This document shows positions 8,601 to 16,025 of a DNA stretch of 64,000 bases, piece by piece. The translations under genes and the position numbers were made by a program. How positions within the stretch are numbered: the first letter of the stretch is position 1; each line of letters opens with the position of its first letter. Below the pieces are notes generated by a model that worked only from the letters and a program-made list of their open reading frames with translations, was not told the DNA's origin and did not search any database. Source of the DNA: Pedococcus sp. 5OH_020 (GTDB lineage: Bacteria; Actinomycetota; Actinomycetes; Actinomycetales; Dermatophilaceae); assembly GCF_027812955.1 (NCBI RefSeq), contig NZ_JAPYZV010000001.1, positions 584,664 through 648,663 on the forward strand, given 5' to 3'.

Positions 8601-10050
8601 TCCGCCCCCGGACAACCTCGGCGAGCCGGCCGATGGTGGACCGGGCGACGGCTTCGTCCCAGTCCAGCACGGCCGCGGTGCCAGACCGCCGAGCTCCGTT
8701 CGGGCCTCGTTGATGAGGCAGCCGTTGGAGCCACTCCCAGCGCTGCTGAGTCCCACTCTCGGCGCCCACGACGACGAAGTCGACCTCGGTGGGAGGGTGC
8801 AGGGTAGCAAGCTGGCCGAGGAGCAGGTGAGCCACACCGGCCACTCGGCGACGATCGCCGCAGATGCCCAGCACTCCCACGGCGGCGAGGGGTATGACGC
8901 AGGGCACTCTTCCCATGAGCACGTGGTCGGCGCTATGCCCTTCGGCTGGCGCCAGCAGCCGAACCGGGGAGGCTCGGGTGCAGAGCCCGACGCTCACGGC
9001 GAGGGCGTCATCGTCACCTGCTCCACGCTCCCACAACCGGGGCGACGGCCCAGTCGCGATCTCGAGCAGCTCAGCAGCATCGGGATAGGCGTGTCGTAGC
9101 GCTGCGGCCGACTGAGCCGCGGTCGCTCGAGCGCTTGCCATCGCCGCGTCGTACGCCCGTCGATGCTCGGCCAGCTCCGCGGCATAGCGGCGTCGAGACC
9201 CCCATCGGTCACTCACCGCAGTCCCGCCCATCATGAGCGGCGTCATCAGCGCGAAGGCCATCATCGCGGGGCTGACGGCGAAGGCCATCACGGCGGCCAC
9301 CGGGAGGGGAAGGAGTATGGGCAGCCAGGGCAACCGCACGGGTTGCGGCGCCCTGGGTGGGCTGGGGAGAGCGACGGAGAGCGCCGGGGGAGCGGATGGC
9401 AGGCGTGGTCGGCGGTTCACTCCTCGCGTCCCGTCACCCCGCTCGACCGTGGGGGCCGGCAGCGCATGCGGTAGGCGCAGGACGAGCATGGTGTCGCCCA
9501 GGGTGATGGGAGCTTCGGCCTCCAGGCGGCAGGGGCGTGAGTCCACCGGCTCGCCGTCCAGGCGCGTCCCGTTGAGCGAGCCGAGGTCTCGAACCGTGAC
9601 ACCGTCGGCGGTGACCACGACCTCGGCATGGAGCCGAGACAGTCTCGCGTCGGCGAGACACAGGTCGGCCTCCCGGGACCGTCCGATGGTGTACCGACCG
9701 CTGACCATCCAGAGCACGTGACCAGCGTCCGGACCATGAGTGACCGCGAGCGCCACTGGCGAGGGCCGTTGGGGCTGCTGCTGCTCCGTCCGCCGCCCTG
9801 ACGCGAGCGCCACGGCGGCGCCGTCGAGCAGCGGCGCAGACCCTGGACGAGTGAGAGGTCCAACCGCCTGCCCGCCGACCCAGATCGTCCGGTCGGGGGA
9901 GTCCGGAAGGCCCAGGTGTCGGCTCAGGGCATCGGCGAGCTCCTGGGTGGTCGTGCCCTCCGGCGCTTCCACCTCCACCTCGGTGACGGTTGTGGAGGGC
10001 TCGGCGGCGGTTGTCGGGTGCTCGGTGACGACGGACAGGCGAAGCAGCAC
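5698..10050 (-). CDS. FHA and FtsK/SpoIIIE-domain ATPase, EssC/EccC-like (type VII secretion-type motor)
   Basis: 1,450 residues. The N-terminus carries a ubiquitin-like/FHA region: the FHA domain at about 100-190 has GRYTIGRSREADLCL, LSRLHAEV and LGSLNGTRLDG. Two or more membrane helices follow near 240-280 (LPLPVAAVMAFAVSPAMMAF). Three FtsK/SpoIIIE ATPase modules then follow, with Walker A VAGTTGSGKSELL near 655, GSSGSGRSTALL near 980 and CGAAGSGVSTTLL near 1273. The first has a good Walker B (LVVVVDEFRAL); the second has a G-R-S-T variant; the third has V in place of the Walker lysine and is probably not catalytic. This is the architecture of EssC/EccC motors that export WXG100 proteins. 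I see no WXG100 gene in the window. It is divergent from cpaF. Confidence 0.85.
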   Translation of the reverse strand: MLLRLSVVTEHPTTAAEPSTTVTEVEVEAPEGTTTQELADALSRHLGLPDSPDRTIWVGGQAVGPLTRPGSAPLLDGAAVALASGRRTEQQQPQRPSPVALAVTHGPDAGHVLWMVSGRYTIGRSREADLCLADARLSRLHAEVVVTADGVTVRDLGSLNGTRLDGEPVDSRPCRLEAEAPITLGDTMLVLRLPHALPAPTVERGDGTRGVNRRPRLPSAPPALSVALPSPPRAPQPVRLPWLPILLPLPVAAVMAFAVSPAMMAFALMTPLMMGGTAVSDRWGSRRRYAAELAEHRRAYDAAMASARATAAQSAAALRHAYPDAAELLEIATGPSPRLWERGAGDDDALAVSVGLCTRASPVRLLAPAEGHSADHVLMGRVPCVIPLAAVGVLGICGDRRRVAGVAHLLLGQLATLHPPTEVDFVVVGAESGTQQRWEWLQRLPHQRGPNGARRSGTAAVLDWDEAVARSTIGRLAEVVRGRTQASPGPTQPWGGPWTVLVLDGAAALRRLPGLPVVLRKGLAVGVCTIALDQAGALLPTECAAVLDVTQSEHPTLVGAGREPEVLEGFDAAGDWWSDRLSRALAPLRDTTAAARTGAGLVASVALGQLLGQRPGSRSVAAGWEARPHATRVPVGLTVDGTWWLDLAADGPHVLVAGTTGSGKSELLRTLVASLALHNRPEHLSFVLVDYKGGAAFRDCAVLPHTAGVVTDLDEHLAERALTSLRSELRRRERILAGAEVTDFLAYQGSPHGAAAPLARLVVVVDEFRALAEELPSFVDGMVRVASLGRSLGVHLVLATQRPAGVVTWDIRANMNLRVALRVRDAADSSDVIDAPDAAGLAQDTPGRGFARTGDGGLTLFHAAHVGGQPARRLDGINVRTVTFGDPVLSSLPSASDEGSELGEIVTAVRGAAAQLAATSSRPAWLPVLPEDVRWYSLPPTEGGDLTASVGLADYPERQKQLPLVVDLRLPGHWGLIGSSGSGRSTALLTTAQAFSARLDATQLHLHAVSSGSLAALTELPQCGTHVDSADIARLERFLGRLAEEVAGRRGRLSRSPRRSLAPRQADHPVPRSDAGPPMLVLIDDWQLLSHHLEEAQPTLVGRLTALLREGEAVGVRAMVAGDRSLLLGPIASVLSRRVLLRLADPTDAILAGLAPSRVPRRQPPGRGLLLDGTEVQLATPTPTSTPKPTPTTTATLVGGTIGAGTAPTSPVTPAYATAFRMVDLPDHVSETSLSTHRRAGVVLAGVGGDSGDPVGLSLVDDGRRWLVCGAAGSGVSTTLLVLARGLLQQGHPLAVVAGRPGALDRLRDDPRVALWSHPDQPEPLVDLRRRVSSLAVVVDLAHDVVDSPVEPALQEMARLVDAHHGVVICGADPSRMATQYRGLAVDLSRHRTGILLGPRTAGDAELFGLRLAPAARPVPGRGHLLRQGAAIPVQVASPDQTASEAQRRC

Positions 10051-10234
10051 GGAGGAACGCTAGGGGCGCGGAGCCTGGCTGTGCCGGTTGTCCACTGGTC
10101 TCGGGGTGCCAGGACTCCTCCCGGCCCCGTCCAGTGATTCGACGCAAAGTTAAGTGAACCGAAGGTAACGGGGGAACCTAGCCGCGGAGTGCGTCGGGAT
10201 GGCAGGGTGATCGTGCTACCAGGGGGGTGGGCGC

Positions 10235-10855
10235 ATGACTGCAGTGGCGACGGTGGAGTCCGAGGTTCGGGAGCTCATTCGCCGCTCGGGTCTCGATCCG
10301 GCGAAGGACGGTCGAGAGCTCGACCGGCTGGTGCGCGATGCTGTGGCGGACTACGAGGAGCGCTCCCTGCACGGGGGACTTCCGGTCCTGAGCGACGTGG
10401 AGGACGCCGTCAAGTCGGTAGTCGACGCCGTAGCGGGGTTCGGTCCGCTGCAGCGGTACTTCGACGACCCGACCGTCGAGGAGATCTGGATCAACGAGCC
10501 GACGAAGGTGTTCGTCGCCCGTGCAGGCGTGGCAGAGCTCACGACGACGATCCTGACCGCCGACGAGGTACGGGATCTGGTGGAGCGGATGCTCAAGTCC
10601 AGCGGCCGGCGGGTAGACCTGTCCAGCCCCTTCGTCGATGCCGTGCTTCCGGACGGCTCGCGGCTGCACGTCGTCATCCCGGACATCACCCGCACGCACT
10701 GGTCCGTCAACGTCCGCAAGTTCGTCGTCAAGGCTTCGCATCTCGAGGACCTGGTACGGCTCGGGACGTTGACGCCCGCCTCGGCCGCCTTCCTCAGCGC
10801 AGCCGTCGCGGCCGGACTCAACATCCTCGTCGCGGGCGGCACCCAAGCCGGCAAG
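10235..10855 (+). pseudogene. cpaF: cpaF/tadA pilus-assembly ATPase, 5' part, interrupted at Walker A
   Basis: The ATG at 10235 opens a CpaF/TadA-type secretion ATPase (family length about 400-450 residues), which powers Tad/Flp pilus assembly at the inner membrane. The N-terminal helical region, GFGPLQRYFDDPTVEEIWIN and DAVLPDGSRLHVVIP are intact. At the Walker A motif the expected GGTQAGKTT becomes GGTQAGKP and the frame then runs into unrelated sequence, ending at 10933. The normal continuation (KTTLLNCIASAIPP) reappears at 15486, so a 4.6 kb insertion splits the gene exactly at the lysine codon. The divergent FHA/FtsK gene shares its upstream region. Confidence 0.92.
10850..10855. other. 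attL core of the cpaF element
   Basis: GGCAAG, the Gly-Lys codons of the cpaF Walker A. The left flank is cpaF and the right flank is element DNA starting CCGACGAATC. It was identified by comparing the cpaF reading frame on both sides of the insertion. Confidence 0.75.
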
Positions 10856-10937
10856 CCGACGAATCGTCAATGCAACCCCATCTGTTGGGATGGGGTGAAC
10901 ACGAGAAAATGTCGTCACCCTGGGACATACTGACGCG

Positions 10938-12617
10938 GTGGTAGATGTCATCAGACGCAGGCGGGCCTTTCGTATGCCCGAGGAGCTCGTTGCAGCCGTC
11001 TCGGAGCGACGAGTGATCCCCTTCGTTGGAGCGGGCTTCTCGCTGACCTTGGGGCTCCCAGACTGGGGTCAGTTGCTCGCCAATCTGTGCAAGGAGCTCG
11101 ACGTGGGTCTGAGCTTCGAGGAAATCAATGACTATGCGAACAGCGACTTCCTGCAAATTGCGGAGTACCTGTACATCAAATCCGATCGACGCATTGGTCC
11201 CCTGCGCCATGTGATCGAGCAAGGCATGGTTGGAAGGGACATTAGGCCTGCGACGTCAACGCCTCACGTAGAACTGGCAAACCTAGGTGCCCCTCAGATA
11301 TATACAACGAACTACGATGACATGCTTGAAAAAACGTACCGCGCGCTGGGACTGTCATTCTCAGTTGTTGCGCTACCAAAGGACGTTGCTCAGGTAAATA
11401 CGCGAGACACGCAAATAATTAAATATCACGGTGACTTGCGTCATGAGGGAACGCTGGTTCTAACAGAGTCCGCTTATTACAAACGACTTGACTTTGAGTC
11501 GCCGATGGATCTTAAATTCCGATCAGATCTGTTGGGTAGATCGGTCCTGTACATGGGGTACTCGTTCCGCGACATCAATATCCGGCTCATTTGGTTCAAG
11601 TTGATGCAGATGATGCAGGACATTCCTGAATCGGATAGGCGGCCCTCGTACATCCTTCGCCTAGGGCCCAATCCTGTCCTCGACGAACTCTATAAGGACG
11701 TCGGTCTGCGGACCATCGTTCTCGACCCGGCGTCGAAGTTCAACGATCACGACCGGCGCGAGTTGCTGGGGGACTTTCTGGGGGAGCTCGCTACGCAATC
11801 CAGCCAGGCAAGCCCCCCTTCGTCCAGAGGTAAGCAGTTCGCATCTGCGGGCTTCATTCAAGAAATTGCGTTGCGCATTGGCGCAGACACTAACCCTGCG
11901 GATGAGTTCCTCCAATTTGACCTGCCCGGCTCAAATTCGGTGACGATGGCTATCCGGCGTATGGTGGTGAAGGATGTGCCCCAAGATCTTGAGGACGCGT
12001 ATCGGGAAGCTTTGTATGACGGCATGGCGCACGTGACTTTCCTGCCGCCTCCATACGTGATCCCTCTTGGTCGAAAGATAAAGCAGTTCGGGCCTCACCA
12101 GAACGTTACGGAGTTCTTCCTGCGTATGCTGCGTGGCGGCAGCGAGCAGGTGCATAGTGTGCGTCCGATCTTAGGGACAGCCAGCCTCCCTTGGCAGACG
12201 ATCTGGGGTGCGGAGGTCTCTGAGGCCGCAGTCCGGCGACTGGTGCGCGAAGCGAGGCGTGAACTGGCATGGACGAAAGCGGGAAACGCCGACGATGACC
12301 TCGTGTATTGCGTTGATCTGCTGAAGCGCGTCGTGTCCGGCCAAATCTTCGGTCCTACGCCTGACTCAAAGCTGATGGCGCAAGCTGCTTCGATCATCTC
12401 TGAGTCGGAACAGATCTATCCGGCAATGACATCGTATGAGCCGCCAGCCGACGGTGGTCCTTTGTTGGATGGGGCCCTGGCTCAGGTTCAAGCTCGTCGT
12501 GAGGCGATCGAGGCGGGAGAGATCAAAAAGGATCCGGAGTACGAAGGGACACGCGGGGTCCGTTTCGCGTTTGACCTTGAAGCCCCGGACGATGGAGAGG
12601 ATGAGAGTACTGGCTAG
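10938..12617 (+). CDS. SIR2-like domain protein, probable NAD-consuming anti-phage effector
   Basis: 559 residues. The SIR2_2-type Rossmann domain covers about 15-280: the NAD-binding loop VIPFVGAGFS, TTNYDDMLEKTY with the expected Asn-Asp, KYHGDL with the catalytic-type histidine, ESAYYK and VLYMGYSFRDINIR. The C-terminal about 270 residues match nothing I recognise and may be a sensor. Bacterial SIR2 proteins of this class (for example DSR or ThsA relatives) deplete NAD on phage infection; this role is inferred here from fold and mobile context. GC is lower than in its neighbours, especially 11,200-11,600, which suggests transfer. The start could be GTG 10938 or ATG 10974. It is the only cargo gene between attL and the replication module. 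Confidence 0.8.
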   Translation: MVDVIRRRRAFRMPEELVAAVSERRVIPFVGAGFSLTLGLPDWGQLLANLCKELDVGLSFEEINDYANSDFLQIAEYLYIKSDRRIGPLRHVIEQGMVGRDIRPATSTPHVELANLGAPQIYTTNYDDMLEKTYRALGLSFSVVALPKDVAQVNTRDTQIIKYHGDLRHEGTLVLTESAYYKRLDFESPMDLKFRSDLLGRSVLYMGYSFRDINIRLIWFKLMQMMQDIPESDRRPSYILRLGPNPVLDELYKDVGLRTIVLDPASKFNDHDRRELLGDFLGELATQSSQASPPSSRGKQFASAGFIQEIALRIGADTNPADEFLQFDLPGSNSVTMAIRRMVVKDVPQDLEDAYREALYDGMAHVTFLPPPYVIPLGRKIKQFGPHQNVTEFFLRMLRGGSEQVHSVRPILGTASLPWQTIWGAEVSEAAVRRLVREARRELAWTKAGNADDDLVYCVDLLKRVVSGQIFGPTPDSKLMAQAASIISESEQIYPAMTSYEPPADGGPLLDGALAQVQARREAIEAGEIKKDPEYEGTRGVRFAFDLEAPDDGEDESTG

Positions 12618-13130
12618 GGTCGGCCAGTTGCTTGGTGTCGTGCGTGGCGGCTCTTGACTTGAATTAGCAACACAACTCGTCGGGCTGCTGGACAGGGGTG
12701 GGCGTCGTCCCATAGCGGCCGTCGTCGGGCTGCGGGGGAGCGTGTCAAGGGCGCGCAGCGGCGTAGCGGACCCTTGACGGCGCGGAGGAGCGGGCCAGAG
12801 AGTGGCGCGGCGGGACGGCGACCGCATAGGTGACCAAACGGCTGATGTTGCTGCCTGGGTATGCGCTGCTGTGATGTGCGTGCGGCGCCTCTGACCGGGG
12901 GCGAAGACAAACACAACAAAACGATGCCCTTGCCCGAGGGCGCTAAGCGAGCCAGGAACGACGAGAGAGCGTTCACGCAGACATCGCAGGGTGACGGGAC
13001 CACGACTGACTGCTCATCCGCAGGGGCACAGGTCGCCCTGATCAACTAACTCACACAGGACCGGTCGAGCCAATGGCTCCCGGTCCTTTCCGCGTACCGG
13101 GGGCTCCGTTCTCGTTGCTGTGGAGTCATC
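12618..13130. other. Non-coding stretch between SIR2 gene and Rep, candidate replication origin
   Basis: I see no convincing gene here. An inverted repeat (GTCAAGGG at 12744-12751 and CCCTTGAC at 12771-12778, with a GC-rich loop of 19 nt) lies upstream of the HUH Rep gene and is a candidate nick or double-strand origin region. A possible 41-codon reading frame from ATG 12924 has no supporting features. Confidence 0.35.
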
Positions 13131-13901
13131 GTGTCGTCGTCGGTCCGTGTGCCGCCTACCTTCTCGGGATGGTCGTTGTCGTTATGTGCCGCTGCCGGGG
13201 AGGCGGGGGGCTGCTTCGTTTCCTCGCGCCAGGAGCGGAGGGGTGGGGGGAGGCGCGGGTCGGCAGCTGATCCTGCGCGGGCCCGATTAGAGGCGGGTCG
13301 TCGCGCCCGTTCGCGGATGCGCCGGTACTGCGCGGCCAACCGGCTAAACCGGCTGGGAACGCTGACGTATCGCGGTGAGGGGTGTCACGACCCAAGGCAG
13401 GCGCGGCGCGATGTGGGTCTGTTCTTCCGAGGGCTGCGGCAGTCGCTTGGTGGGGAGTCGTTCCCGTACGTGTGGGTGCCCGAGTGGCACAAGTCCGGTC
13501 ATGGGCTGCATCTGCATTTCGCGGTCGGCAAGTTCGTGCCGCGTGGGCTCATTGAGGAGGCGTGGGGTCACGGCTTCGTGCACATCAAGTTGCTGGGCGA
13601 TCTCCCGGCGGGTTCCGGCTCGTTTGCCGAGGCTCGCAAGGCTGCGGGGTACCTGTCGAAGTACGTGGCGAAGTCGTTCGATGATGACCGTGATGGGGTG
13701 CTGCGTCCTGCGGGGCTGCATCGCTTCGATGTGGCGCAGGGCTTCACGCCGCGCACGATCCTGATTCGGGGTGCTACCCGTGCGGAGGTCTTGGAGCATG
13801 CGGCGGGGGCCATGGGCGGGCCACCAGATGTGTTCTGGTCGTCGGCTGAGGTTGAGGGCTGGCAGGGTGCGGCTGCGGTGTGGGTGCAATGGCGCGGCTG
13901 A
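13131..13901 (+). CDS. rep: HUH-type rolling-circle replication initiator (Rep)
   Basis: 256 residues from GTG 13131, although the true start may be later because the first 50 residues are poorly ordered. A basic region RRARSRMRRYCAANRLNR precedes LGTLTYRG (motif I), and GHGLHLHFAVG gives the H-x-H metal-binding motif II. YLSKYVAKSF supplies the catalytic tyrosine motif III. Such proteins nick an origin and stay bound to the 5' end during rolling-circle replication of plasmids and small integrative elements. It overlaps the next small gene by 13 nt and lies inside the serine-integrase element, so the excised circle may replicate. Confidence 0.75.
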   Translation: MSSSVRVPPTFSGWSLSLCAAAGEAGGCFVSSRQERRGGGRRGSAADPARARLEAGRRARSRMRRYCAANRLNRLGTLTYRGEGCHDPRQARRDVGLFFRGLRQSLGGESFPYVWVPEWHKSGHGLHLHFAVGKFVPRGLIEEAWGHGFVHIKLLGDLPAGSGSFAEARKAAGYLSKYVAKSFDDDRDGVLRPAGLHRFDVAQGFTPRTILIRGATRAEVLEHAAGAMGGPPDVFWSSAEVEGWQGAAAVWVQWRG

Positions 13902-14182
13902 CCGGAGAGGAGTTGGCGGCGTGGGTCGCTGCGTCCTGTGCTCGGTCGGGGGTACCGGTGTTCGTTACCGATTCCTCGACGCTGAGCCAGGTGGGCAGGC
14001 TGGTGGGCGGTGGTCGGGGAGGGCCCGCACGGCGCGCCAGCGCCGAGGACCCGCCGCGACGGCGCTCACAACCGCCAGTGGATCTCGACGCGGGACGGGT
14101 CGATGCTGCGGGCTCCCATCGTGCCGGGACGGATGATCACGTGGTCCACGAGGGCTCGGACGATGGCGGCCTGTTGGCCTAG
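13889..14182 (+). CDS. Small protein encoded downstream of Rep, function unknown
   Basis: 97 residues from ATG 13889 (GTG 13880 is also in frame). The N-terminus LTGEELAAWVAASCARSG and VFVTDSSTLSQVGRLV looks like a compact folded unit; the C-terminus is rich in Arg, Pro and acidic residues. It overlaps the 3' end of rep (ATG inside the last codons) and its own 3' end overlaps the convergent integrase gene by 117 nt. I have no functional assignment; a link to replication or excision is only positional. Confidence 0.5.
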   Translation: MARLTGEELAAWVAASCARSGVPVFVTDSSTLSQVGRLVGGGRGGPARRASAEDPPRRRSQPPVDLDAGRVDAAGSHRAGTDDHVVHEGSDDGGLLA

Positions 14183-15463
14183 CGGCATGTCGCCGCTGCC
14201 CCATGCGGCGCGTAGGGCGCTGGCGTTTCCCATGTGGCCGGCGATCACGGTCGAGCCGGCCTGCTGGACCTGTCTGCGGCGGTTCGCGATGAGTCGCGCG
14301 TCGAGGGTTTGTCGGGCGGCTCGCCACTCCGGTCGGGTGAGTTCGCCTGCGGCCCACATCTCGGCCAGCTCCTCCAGCTTCGCGGCGTCGGCGGCGATGG
14401 ACTCGCTCAGGGCCGCGCTGCTCTCGTCCGCCCGATGGCGTCCGTCGATTGCCGCCGCAAGTTCCGGAGTGTCGAGCCGGTACAGGATGGCATCGACGAC
14501 CAGTTCCTCAACGGTTGCACTGATCATGGTTCCGCCGCAGCCCCCGAAGTCCGGTCCGGAACGGCACATGTACCGGCGACGGTTCCGGCTCTGCCCGGTG
14601 ACCATCTTCGCCCCACACCTGCCGCAGCGACAGAGACCCGAGAGCAGGTAACGGCGAGGGGTTCGGTTGGTGCGCCGCGACGGGTCACTCAGAAGCGCGA
14701 GGATCTGGCTGTGTTCCTCCTCGGTGATGATCGCGGGCCACACCGCTTTGCCGATGACCTGCCCTTGGTGCTCGCGGAGCCCGGCAATCCGTGGCGACTT
14801 CAGCAGATTCCGCAGGGTCGGCGTGCGCCATTCCTTGCCCATGACGGTTCGCACGCCGCTGTCCTGAAGCCAGGTCGTCAGGCTGGTCAGCGGCTCACCT
14901 GCTAGGAGTCGCGATGCCAGGTCGCGAATGACTGCCGCCTCGGCCTCGTCCAGGGTGACTCGATCTGCTTGGTACCCGTACGCCCGAGGTCCACCACCGG
15001 ACGGCTTACCGGCTTGGGCGAGTTCCAACTGCTTGCGCTTGGTCCGGCGTGACTTGGCGTCCGACTCGTTAGCGGCCACAGCACCCATCAAGCGCGCCAC
15101 AAACAGTCCGTCGCTGCTTCCCAGGTCGAACTCCCCGTGCAGGGTCACCACGTCACCGACCCCGGCTCTGGCGCAGACGTCGGCGAACTCTTCAAGTTCG
15201 ATGGGCCTTCGGTGCAGCCGGTCCATGTGCCAGACCAGCACCGCATCGGCTTGCCGGTCGCGGATCGCGTCGAGCATCGCCCGGTACTGCGGACGGGTCT
15301 TGCCGTTGTAGGCCGACACGTCGTCGTCGACGAACTCGGCAACGACGGGCCATCCACGTCGCTGAGCCTCCGCTCGGCAGTCGGCGAGTTGGCGCGTGAC
15401 GCCGCCCCCTTCCCCGGTGCGGTCCTGGGAGATGCGGGCGTAGATGACTGCATGCTTGGGCAT
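14066..15463 (-). CDS. int: Large serine recombinase (integrase) of the cpaF element
   Basis: 465 residues. The resolvase domain begins HAVIYARISQDR with the nucleophilic serine near residue 12. Further conserved arginines lie in the VLVWHMDRLHRRP region, followed by the Recombinase domain (GGGPRAYGYQ, TPTLRNLLKSPRIAGLR). A zinc ribbon follows with CRCGRCGAK and YMCRSGPDFGGCGG, then a coiled-coil-like segment (about 350-400) that in this family controls directionality. It is slightly shorter than phiC31-type enzymes but complete. The start at ATG 15463 is about 22 bp from attR, the usual int-att arrangement. It should catalyse attP x attB integration at the cpaF Walker A codons. Confidence 0.9.
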   Translation of the reverse strand: MPKHAVIYARISQDRTGEGGGVTRQLADCRAEAQRRGWPVVAEFVDDDVSAYNGKTRPQYRAMLDAIRDRQADAVLVWHMDRLHRRPIELEEFADVCARAGVGDVVTLHGEFDLGSSDGLFVARLMGAVAANESDAKSRRTKRKQLELAQAGKPSGGGPRAYGYQADRVTLDEAEAAVIRDLASRLLAGEPLTSLTTWLQDSGVRTVMGKEWRTPTLRNLLKSPRIAGLREHQGQVIGKAVWPAIITEEEHSQILALLSDPSRRTNRTPRRYLLSGLCRCGRCGAKMVTGQSRNRRRYMCRSGPDFGGCGGTMISATVEELVVDAILYRLDTPELAAAIDGRHRADESSAALSESIAADAAKLEELAEMWAAGELTRPEWRAARQTLDARLIANRRRQVQQAGSTVIAGHMGNASALRAAWGSGDMPLGQQAAIVRALVDHVIIRPGTMGARSIDPSRVEIHWRL

Positions 15464-15485
15464 GGGGGCAGACTAGCAATTAGCG

Positions 15486-15491
15486 GGCAAG
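15486..15491. other. attR core of the cpaF element
   Basis: GGCAAG again; to its right the cpaF frame resumes (ACCACCCTGCTGAACTGC), and to its left is element DNA with the integrase start. It pairs with the core at 10850-10855. Confidence 0.75.
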
Positions 15492-15584
15492 ACCACCCTG
15501 CTGAACTGCATTGCCTCGGCCATCCCGCCGCGCGAACGCGTCGTGACGTGCGAAGAGGTGTTCGAGCTACCAAGGGCGAAATAA
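15486..15584 (+). pseudogene. cpaF: cpaF 3' stub, about 28 codons
   Basis: The frame reads GKTTLLNCIASAIPP, then RERVVTCEEVFEL, the direct continuation of the interrupted CpaF. After the EVFEL codons (ending at 15569) the expected Walker B and His-box regions are missing and the frame stops at TAA 15582-15584. The remaining half of cpaF, and tadB and tadC which normally follow, are absent. A second rearrangement, probably arrival of the restriction island, removed them. Confidence 0.85.
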
Positions 15585-16025
15585 ACACAGATGTGCCTCG
15601 ACGGGCTTAGAGCTGTGTTGTGGGATCTGTCGGCAGCGGCAGCGTAAGGCAGACGGCACTAGTAGATCCAGAACTACCCCCGCAGCGTCGGTCATCGTTG
15701 GTGACGTTGGCTGAGGGGCTGTGGCCTGCAAAAACGGCTCGCGAGGCGTCGGTCAGCGTTGGCACCCGCTGGTGGTCTTGCGGACTTTTTGCGGACTGCT
15801 CAGGAGTCCGGCTCCAAGACGGGGCCATCGTCCCGAGGTAAGCCGCTCGTCGGGACACAGTCGGTGGCTCCGCCCAGCGGTCGTTCGGATCCAGGTCTCC
15901 AACCGAGGAGGCCATTCGCTCCGCCAAATTCCCGGCGGTTGCCTTCGGCCCGTGGCCGGCGCAGTCATGCGTGGAGGCTCAGAGTTTTCGTCGTGACGGA
16001 GCGATATGTCCTATCTGGCGTCAGC
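15585..16025. other. Junction region between cpaF stub and hsdR, no gene seen
   Basis: About 440 nt. An open frame in phase with hsdR runs through most of it but has no recognisable protein features and poor coding character; I treat it as non-coding. It presumably contains the hsdR promoter and the left boundary of the restriction island. Confidence 0.4.

Larger units (their letters stand above)
10850..15491. mobile_element. 4.6 kb serine-recombinase integrative element with SIR2 cargo and HUH Rep
   Basis: The element is inserted in cpaF. The two junctions share only GGCAAG (10850-10855 and 15486-15491), as expected for a large serine integrase with a very short crossover core. Removing 10856-15491 rejoins cpaF in frame at GKTTLLN. 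Contents from left to right: a SIR2-domain gene with noticeably lower GC, a non-coding stretch with an inverted repeat, an HUH replication initiator, a small overlapping gene, and the integrase transcribed toward the interior with its start about 22 bp from the right junction. There is no conjugation machinery. Length and gene set suggest a small integrative, rolling-circle-replicating element. Confidence 0.88.

Noticed and set aside
12861..13049. Short frame upstream of rep ending AQVALIN
   Set aside because: No ribosome-binding site, no family and poor codon bias; the region is better explained as non-coding or origin DNA.
15759..16025. N-terminal extension of hsdR
   Set aside because: The extra 89 codons have no coding character, and the nuclease domain starts normally after ATG 16026.
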